Part shown: positions 59,165 through 64,000 of the stretch, one piece after another
How the letters are laid out: each line of letters begins with the position of its first letter
How positions within the stretch are numbered: position 1 is the first letter of the stretch
Source: Chitinibacter sp. GC72
Lineage (GTDB): Bacteria > Pseudomonadota > Gammaproteobacteria > Burkholderiales > Chitinibacteraceae
Reading direction: 5' to 3'
Assembly (NCBI RefSeq): GCF_009760905.1
Contig: NZ_VIRW01000016.1
Coordinates: forward strand, 1 to 64,000
DNA length: 64,000 nt
Position numbers and translations under genes: made by a program
Notes under the pieces: model-generated
What the model saw: only the letters and a program-made list of their open reading frames with translations
Databases searched by the model: none
Told to the model about the DNA's origin: nothing

Positions 59165-61477
59165 CTAAGCACGCTGCGGCTCAGCGGCATCGCACGGGGC
59201 AAACCAGGCTGGAAAATCAAGGCGCAGGCGCGGCAAATACTGACGTGAGACGGGAATCAGCTCGTCGCCAATCAGCAGACACCAGCCCTCACGTCCGCGT
59301 TTTTGCGCGGCGCGGACTTTTTTCGGGTTAACCAGATAGGAGCGGTGCACCTGAATCAGCACACTATCGTCAAAATAGAGCCGGATCGCGCGCAGACGCA
59401 GCGTAATATAAGCCGGAGCGCGCAAATCCTGCGCCACTATCGCGCTATAGCCTTTTTCGGCGCGGATAAACTGCAGCTTGTCACGGCGCGAAGCAATCTC
59501 GTACAACTCGGAGAGCAATTGCGGCTGTCGCCCCAGATCGTACAAAGAGCGGCGCACCGCGCCCAGCTGATCGAGCACGCTGCGATAATAGTGCTGCTCG
59601 GCTTCGCTCAGCGGCGCTTTAAATTGCACATTGAGCTGATAATCATCCAGCTGCACGCTGAGCGATTGATCACCGTCGCTCGCCATCGCCACCAGCTCAT
59701 CGTCCAGCTGCTGCACTGCCGTGGCCTCAATCAGCGGATCGTCAGCCAAAAACTGCATCGTCAGCTCCAGCATTTTTTCCAGGCTGCGCTGCTCGGACAA
59801 ACGCTGGGCAAACTGGCCAAATGCCACCACGCGGCTGGCATCCGGTGCCGTTGTGGGTCTGCCTTGCCCGCGTTGCTCAATATTCAAGCCAGCCGGATCA
59901 GCCTCTGCCCTTTCTACCGCTACGGCCTCGGGATGGACAGTGGCGTCGGTGCCCGCATCCGGCCGCAGAGCTGCCAGCTGCCAGGCGATGCGCTCGCTCG
60001 ATTCGCGCCAGAGCTGCAGTTGTTGCCCGTAGGCGCGGGCTTGCGGCGCATCTGCCAAGGCCGCAGGTGCGGCCAGACTGAGCTGGTGCAGATCGCTCAA
60101 CTGCATGGGCAACACGTCGACCACATTTTTGATTTGCCGGATATGCAGCCATTGCAGCTCGTCCTGCCGCGCGCGGCGATGGCGGACAATCAGTGCAATT
60201 ACACCACCCAGCAGCAGAAAACTAAGCACAGCGCCAGAGAGCAAATCCACCCAGGCCGGGTGATGACGCCACCAGTAACCCAGATCATTGCGCACCGAAC
60301 GCGGCCAATCCACGGCCTGTTCGATCTGGCGCAGCAAGCGGTAATCGCTGGCGTCGCTGGTGATTTCCCACAGACCCAAGCCCAGCAAACCGTGCTGACG
60401 GGCGTAAGCCAGCTTGGCGGCCAGTGCGCGCGGCGTTTCAATACTGATCAGCTGCTGCTGCGAGGCGCTGTAAAAATGGCTGGCTTGCGCTTGCTCGTCC
60501 CAATATTCAGCAAAGCCCTGCCCCAGCTGCAGTGCGGCCATTTCATCCTGGGAGAAAATCCCGGTTGGCCCAGTTTGCGCATTATCCCACGAGCCCATAC
60601 TGACACCGCCATGCGGCTGAGCCAGACCCGCATTGTGGGCGGCGACGCCATTAAAGCGGATACCCTGGCTGGGAATCATCAGCGCCAGCTTGCCCGGCGG
60701 CAAGCCATACTGCTTCAGGGTATTGACCGCAACATCAATACTCAATTGGCCTGCAGGCATATACAGTGGGGATTTATGCGAAGTCTTATTGCTCCACGCC
60801 CCGACAAAATCAGTCGCGATCAGCATCACATAATCGGTCTGCCCGGCCAGCGCAGCCCAGGGCAGGCGGCCAATCTGGGCCGGCTGCACACCGCTACTGA
60901 GCCCGATGATCAAATTGCCCTGCGCGGCGCGTAGCTCGGTGACAAAGCGCAGTAAATTGTCGCCATCCTGCGGGCTAACGCTATTGCCATCGCGCCCCAA
61001 TCCGGCGGGAAAACGCCAGTCAATTTCCACCCCGTCAAAACCATGCGTGCGAAGGAAAAGCAGCGTCGATTGCACCGCACGCTGGCGCAAAGCCGGGTTG
61101 GCCAGCACGCTGGAAAAATGCGCCGAGTAATTCCAGCCGCCCACCGCCAGCACGGTTTTCAGCCGCGGATAGCGCGGCTTGTAGGATTTAAGCAGGGCAT
61201 AATTGCCGCGCAACAAGGTGCCATCGGGCTGGGTATAGGGTTTATTCAGATCGGCAAAAGCATCGCCAGCCTGCAATTGCCCATGCGGGTCAAAGTAGGC
61301 AAAGGCGTAGGTCAGCTGATCGAGCCGCTCCAGCGGCAAATCGGCCAGCGCCTTGGTCTGGCTATAGCTGACCCAGAAAGGGTAGTAAGCGAAAACACGC
61401 TCAATCGCCTGCACCGGCGCAGCCAGCACGGCAAAAAAAGCGCACACAATCAATAGGTTGCGCACCCGCATCTCCAT
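59165..61477 (-). CDS. Membrane GH18-like sensor fused to a LytTR DNA-binding domain
   Basis: About 770 residues. A signal/anchor segment (VRNLLIVCAFFAVLAAPVQA) leads to a GH18 chitinase-fold domain (about 28-395): YYPFWVSYSQ, LKTVLAVGGWNYSAHFSSVL, GLLGLGLWEIT. The catalytic DxxDxDxE box reads FDGVEIDWRF (147-156), so the acid Glu is Arg155 and cleavage is not expected. A membrane helix follows (about 409-431, LLSGAVLSFLLLGGVIALIV), then a helical linker and a C-terminal LytTR domain (about 660-755) with QVHRSYLVNPKKVRAAQK and ELIPVSRQYL. The layout predicts a one-component, membrane-bound regulator sensing chitin-like ligands outside and binding DNA inside. ATG 61471 is an alternative start. 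Confidence 0.85.
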   Translation of the reverse strand: MEMRVRNLLIVCAFFAVLAAPVQAIERVFAYYPFWVSYSQTKALADLPLERLDQLTYAFAYFDPHGQLQAGDAFADLNKPYTQPDGTLLRGNYALLKSYKPRYPRLKTVLAVGGWNYSAHFSSVLANPALRQRAVQSTLLFLRTHGFDGVEIDWRFPAGLGRDGNSVSPQDGDNLLRFVTELRAAQGNLIIGLSSGVQPAQIGRLPWAALAGQTDYVMLIATDFVGAWSNKTSHKSPLYMPAGQLSIDVAVNTLKQYGLPPGKLALMIPSQGIRFNGVAAHNAGLAQPHGGVSMGSWDNAQTGPTGIFSQDEMAALQLGQGFAEYWDEQAQASHFYSASQQQLISIETPRALAAKLAYARQHGLLGLGLWEITSDASDYRLLRQIEQAVDWPRSVRNDLGYWWRHHPAWVDLLSGAVLSFLLLGGVIALIVRHRRARQDELQWLHIRQIKNVVDVLPMQLSDLHQLSLAAPAALADAPQARAYGQQLQLWRESSERIAWQLAALRPDAGTDATVHPEAVAVERAEADPAGLNIEQRGQGRPTTAPDASRVVAFGQFAQRLSEQRSLEKMLELTMQFLADDPLIEATAVQQLDDELVAMASDGDQSLSVQLDDYQLNVQFKAPLSEAEQHYYRSVLDQLGAVRRSLYDLGRQPQLLSELYEIASRRDKLQFIRAEKGYSAIVAQDLRAPAYITLRLRAIRLYFDDSVLIQVHRSYLVNPKKVRAAQKRGREGWCLLIGDELIPVSRQYLPRLRLDFPAWFAPCDAAEPQRA
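60718..60766. repeat. 49-bp dispersed palindrome, copy 16 (inside the GH18-LytTR gene)
   Basis: 49 bp: GGGTATTGACCGCA ... AATTGGCCTGCAGGC then ATATACAG. Inner right arm matches the consensus fully; only the last two bases differ. Confidence 0.75.
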
Positions 61478-61584
61478 CCATCTGTAGATAGGCAAAAGTT
61501 GGCATCCGAGGCATAACAAGATGCGAATTTCTGCTTCTTCGATTCACGATCTAGCGTCGTGATTGGAGGTGCTAGCTTACAAGC

Positions 61585-62385
61585 TTATCGTTCAATTGAC
61601 CATGAAATACCCGGCAAACTGGCCGAGCGCGAGCCAGACTGTGGCAAATTGTCACTGGCGTGATAGCTGAACACCAGGGAATACTTGGTTTGCGTCGTGC
61701 TATTGCGGCTGGCGGCGTGAAAAGTGCGTGCGTCAAACAGCACGACATCGCCCGCAGAGAGCGTAGGAAATTGAGCTTTTTCCACCCACGATACAGCCGC
61801 CGGATGCGTCGGCAATAAAAACTCGCGCTCGTCAAAAGCGTCTTCGGGAAAAGCGGCCAGATGCGAGCCGGGAATAAAACCCAGCCCGCCATTCGCGGGT
61901 GATTCATCCCCCAGCGCCAGCCAGCTCGACACCAGCTCGGGGCGGGCAAAGCGCCAGTAGCGCACATCGCGGTGCCACAAGGTATCGCTGCTAAAGCTCG
62001 GCTGCTTGGTCATCAGGCTATTGTGATGCGCCTGCGTCAGCGTAATCTCGGCGCAACCGAGCAATTGGCCGATTAATTGCAACACGGATGCTTGCCCTGC
62101 CCAATCCATAAAAACCGGATCACGCGTCGCCATCCCGCGCAAACGCCGGATGGTTGAGCCGCCCTGCTCATCACCCGACTTGGGCGCGCCCGGGTAGCCC
62201 AGCTCGGCCTCCAGCTCCAGCGGCGGCAGACGCAGCTCAAGCTGGCGCATCGCCTCAGCACGGATCGCCGCCACCTGATCGGCAGGGGCAAATCCACGCA
62301 AAATCACCACACCATCGTGCGCAAACGCCGCAGCAATCGCATTCACATCGCTAAAATCGGAAAAAGAAATAATCGCCACAGTCAT
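61585..62385 (-). CDS. Phytanoyl-CoA dioxygenase (PhyH) family protein
   Basis: About 266 residues, a non-haem Fe(II)/2-oxoglutarate oxygenase. The iron-binding H-x-D is in DTLWHRDVRYWRFARPEL; a distal His lies in LFDARTFHAASRNST; NGGLGFIPGSH is the family block. ATG 62385 is preferred among three close in-frame ATGs. Substrate unknown; not part of an evident operon. Confidence 0.8.
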   Translation of the reverse strand: MTVAIISFSDFSDVNAIAAAFAHDGVVILRGFAPADQVAAIRAEAMRQLELRLPPLELEAELGYPGAPKSGDEQGGSTIRRLRGMATRDPVFMDWAGQASVLQLIGQLLGCAEITLTQAHHNSLMTKQPSFSSDTLWHRDVRYWRFARPELVSSWLALGDESPANGGLGFIPGSHLAAFPEDAFDEREFLLPTHPAAVSWVEKAQFPTLSAGDVVLFDARTFHAASRNSTTQTKYSLVFSYHASDNLPQSGSRSASLPGISWSIER

Positions 62386-62539
62386 CATCCACAAAGCAGA
62401 GCCCGATTGTACTGCAATGAAAGACGCAAGCCCATGCGCAAATCCCCATCATTGCTAGCCATACAGCGTAGACGGCGATGAATCCCAATGCAGGTTAACC
62501 CAAGAATTCAGCGACAAGCTGGGCGGTTTTTTCATGCGA

Positions 62540-62721
62540 CGCCTTGCCTGCTGTCGCAGGCGATAAACCGGCCGTTTCGCCGGCCATTGGCAAGGCGCCG
62601 CAAAACTCGCTGCGCGAGCTTGGGTTTTATGCGGCTACGCCGCGATGTTTGAATGCGCGTTCCGCCGCGCGGGCAGGTTGGGGGCTTTACTTGCACCCCG
62701 CGCTTCTCCAAAGCCCCCAAC
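62540..62721. repeat. GC-rich inverted repeats in a gene-poor stretch
   Basis: CGCCTTGCC (62540-62548) pairs with GGCAAGGCG (62589-62597), enclosing a further GGCC/GGCC stem. GTTGGGGGCTTT (62677-62688) pairs perfectly with AAAGCCCCCAAC (62710-62721). The whole 62386-63351 gap shows no convincing gene; open frames there have no start signals or coding-like character. Confidence 0.6.
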
Positions 62722-62927
62722 ACCCCAAAGGAGCCCCCCCGCCTGCGGCTCTCCGGGCTATTAGCCTTAGGCCACGGTCTACGCTAAGGCAACAAGTTGC
62801 CAAGCTCCGCCACGCCTCAGTCGGTCGCGAGCCAAACGATAAAGCCATTTGTCTCGCTCCACTCCTTCGGCGATTGGCGACAGGTGATTTCAAGCCCTAC
62901 CCCATAGAGAGCGAATAGAACAAGCAT

Positions 62928-62976
62928 GGGTATATAGCCACAGATCATATATAAATTGATCTACAGAGCAACACCT
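62928..62976. repeat. 49-bp dispersed palindrome, copy 17 (gene-poor right end)
   Basis: 49 bp: GGGTATATAGCCACAGATCA ... TTGATCTACAGAGC then AACACCT. The inner AGATCA/TGATCT pair replaces the consensus AGGCCA/TGGCCT on both sides. Confidence 0.8.
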
Positions 62977-63154
62977 AGGCATGTATAGGCAGAAATCGTT
63001 GGGTGCATGGGCTCCCCTGCATCAGCGCCGAGCGAGGAACAATTGGCAAGGGAATTCGGCGGGCTCTGTTTTGTTAAAGCCCGCCGCCTTGCCGATTGTC
63101 CACAGCGAGGGCATCGGCGCAGCCGACGCGGATGCCGGGGGCTGCTTTGGGGTG

Positions 63155-63184
63155 CAGGGGTATTTGCAGAAGCAAATACCCCTG
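63155..63184. repeat. Perfect 13-bp-arm hairpin related to the palindrome arms
   Basis: CAGGGGTATTTGC AGAA GCAAATACCCCTG. The arms resemble the outer arms of the 49-bp palindromes but enclose only four bases. Confidence 0.7.
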
Positions 63185-63339
63185 CCCGTCTGCGCGGTGG
63201 AACGCGCACCAAAAACATCGTGCCGTAGGCACTGAAAATCATTACAATCGTTGAAATGAAATTGGCTGCAATCGGCCAGAAGCGGAAGTGTTACGCAGTG
63301 CTTTAGACGGATTGCGCCTTCTAGCTCGTTTGAAAAATT

Positions 63340-63346
63340 GTTAGGC
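63340..63346 (+). other. GTTAGGC, possible integron attC core site
   Basis: GTTAGGC matches the attC R' consensus (GTTRRRY), with an ATG six bases later as in gene cassettes. A matching GCCTAAC (R''-like, RYYYAAC) lies at 63889-63895, 550 bp away. The 7-bp motifs are short and no full attC fold is evident. Confidence 0.25.
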
Positions 63347-63351
63347 CTCAC

Positions 63352-63429
63352 ATGACTATTCGTACCGCATGGTTTTGGACTTTAATCTGTTTCGTCATGC
63401 CACTACTTTTGAGCGTATTTTTTAAATAA
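63352..63429 (+). CDS. Very short membrane peptide ORF
   Basis: 25 residues, MTIRTAWFWTLICFVMPLLL then SVFFK, one hydrophobic helix. It starts six bases after GTTAGGC. It could be a small membrane protein or the broken N-terminus of a longer one. Confidence 0.3.
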   Translation: MTIRTAWFWTLICFVMPLLLSVFFK

Positions 63430-63513
63430 GTAATTTCGTGCAACTGATTGGAAAAGCTTCGAACCGGTGTCGTGGCAAAGCCAGTTACCAAGCGCCTTCT
63501 ACGCAGGAGGTAG

Positions 63514-63762
63514 TTGAGACTTTCCAATTGGTTATGCACCACTACTTATCTGGTTGGCTTCTCAATTGGCCCACTTGTATTGATTTACAGTATTCTCGGT
63601 GCAGTTTCTTTGGGTGCAATGTATGGCTGCCTGATAAAGAAGAAGCTAGGATTACTGGTCGCTATCCCTACAGGAGCATTTGGCGCATGCACTATGTGCA
63701 TAATGCTTATCAATTACTTCATGTGGATTACTTTTCTATTTGGCATCAAAGATTATGTATGA
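63514..63762 (+). CDS. Small hydrophobic protein, unknown
   Basis: 82 residues with two or three helices (TYLVGFSIGPLVLIYSILGA; LLVAIPTGAFGACTMCIMLI). The TTG start at 63514 has AGGAGG (63505-63510) only three bases before it; no ATG is available in frame. Lower G+C than the neighbouring genes. May be the product of a gene cassette. Function unknown. Confidence 0.4.
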   Translation: MRLSNWLCTTTYLVGFSIGPLVLIYSILGAVSLGAMYGCLIKKKLGLLVAIPTGAFGACTMCIMLINYFMWITFLFGIKDYV

Positions 63763-63881
63763 CCCAATGTAATCGGCTGCGGCATTAATAAGGCATTCAA
63801 CCAGATTGTCCATTTTCTTTGTATGTATCACTGACCGCTTTGGGTCGAAACCCGCCCAAATTAAACCCCGCCTTCGCGTAT

Positions 63882-63992
63882 ATGGGCTGCCTAACGGAGA
63901 TAAAATGCGATGCAGGTGGGCGATTTGAAATCACTGAAAGTACTTTTGCCCGCAATGACCAAGCGTTGAAGGCAGAAGTACTAATGAACTAA
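63882..63992 (+). CDS. Short ORF at the right edge
   Basis: 36 residues from ATG 63882 (MGCLTEIKCDAGGRFEITES ... LKAEVLMN). The frame is open further upstream (PKLNPAFAY precedes the Met), so it may be the end of a longer or decayed protein. No family recognised. Confidence 0.25.
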   Translation: MGCLTEIKCDAGGRFEITESTFARNDQALKAEVLMN

Positions 63993-64000
63993 TCGGTGAT

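Noticed and set aside
59303-60934. 543-codon plus-strand frame opposite the GH18-LytTR gene
   Set aside because: Antisense shadow; the minus-strand frame shows recognisable domains throughout.
62544-62918. Open frame of 124 codons in the gene-poor right end
   Set aside because: No ribosome-binding site, composition follows GC-rich inverted repeats, and no protein-like pattern; the opposite strand is equally open.
1-64000. CRISPR arrays, prophage or transposase genes
   Set aside because: No regularly spaced direct repeats with unique spacers, and no integrase, transposase or phage structural gene was found.

Overview
The window looks like a chromosomal segment of a motile, chitin-associated betaproteobacterium, most likely Neisseriales and close to Chitinibacteraceae. 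This is inferred from gene content and order (prmA next to a zinc-ribbon/DUF3426 gene, yciB-yciI-bolA-parvulin, gmk-rpoZ-spoT, a six-gene rsx/rnf operon) and from three extracellular polysaccharide deacetylases plus a GH18-type sensor. No taxon-specific search was possible.

Layout. 1-0.5 kb: 5' end of a 16S rRNA gene running off the left edge, with its leader and promoter. 0.8-9.7 kb (+): prmA, a DUF3426 protein, two tandem Tpx-family genes (the first without any cysteine), a DUF3025 gene, a STAS protein, hslV without hslU, then the coupled birA-coaX-SPOR genes. 9.7-13.2 kb (-): a coupled flgP-flgT-secreted protein set and trmB. 13.5-22.3 kb: an outer membrane protein behind a Fur-like site, thiS-thiG, gmk-rpoZ-spoT, folB, plsY, smpB, an asparaginase and the SRP RNA. 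22.6-27.3 kb: yciB-yciI-bolA-parvulin and a coupled periplasmic sensor/diguanylate cyclase pair. 27.4-33.3 kb (-): rsxABCDGE. 33.5-36.2 kb: pyrD, folD and a tRNA-Pro/Arg/His operon whose promoter nearly matches the rRNA promoter. 36.4-51.8 kb: housekeeping and accessory genes (rnhA, gloB, mltD, DUF2339, LOG, aldehyde dehydrogenase, an MFS transporter). 51.8-62.4 kb: a frameshifted permuted acyl-carrier-like gene, three deacetylases (two chitin-binding and tandemly duplicated), a diguanylate cyclase, and a protein joining a catalytically degenerate GH18 domain through a membrane helix to a LytTR DNA-binding domain. 62.4-64 kb: gene-poor DNA full of inverted repeats, ending in small ORFs that may belong to an integron-type cassette.

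The most unusual feature spans the whole window. At least 17 copies of an imperfect palindrome of exactly 49 bp occur, with outer arms close to GGGTATTGCC and GGCAATACCC. About half lie between genes and half inside genes. Some copies keep their arms complementary while departing from the consensus, and copies in well-conserved genes replace sequence rather than insert it. A second family of 90-145 bp nested inverted repeats occurs three or four times.

The 52-62 kb region suggests a surface-chitin module: secreted deacetylases with chitin-binding modules beside a likely membrane-bound, one-component sensor that would bind chitin-like ligands without cutting them and act on DNA through LytTR.
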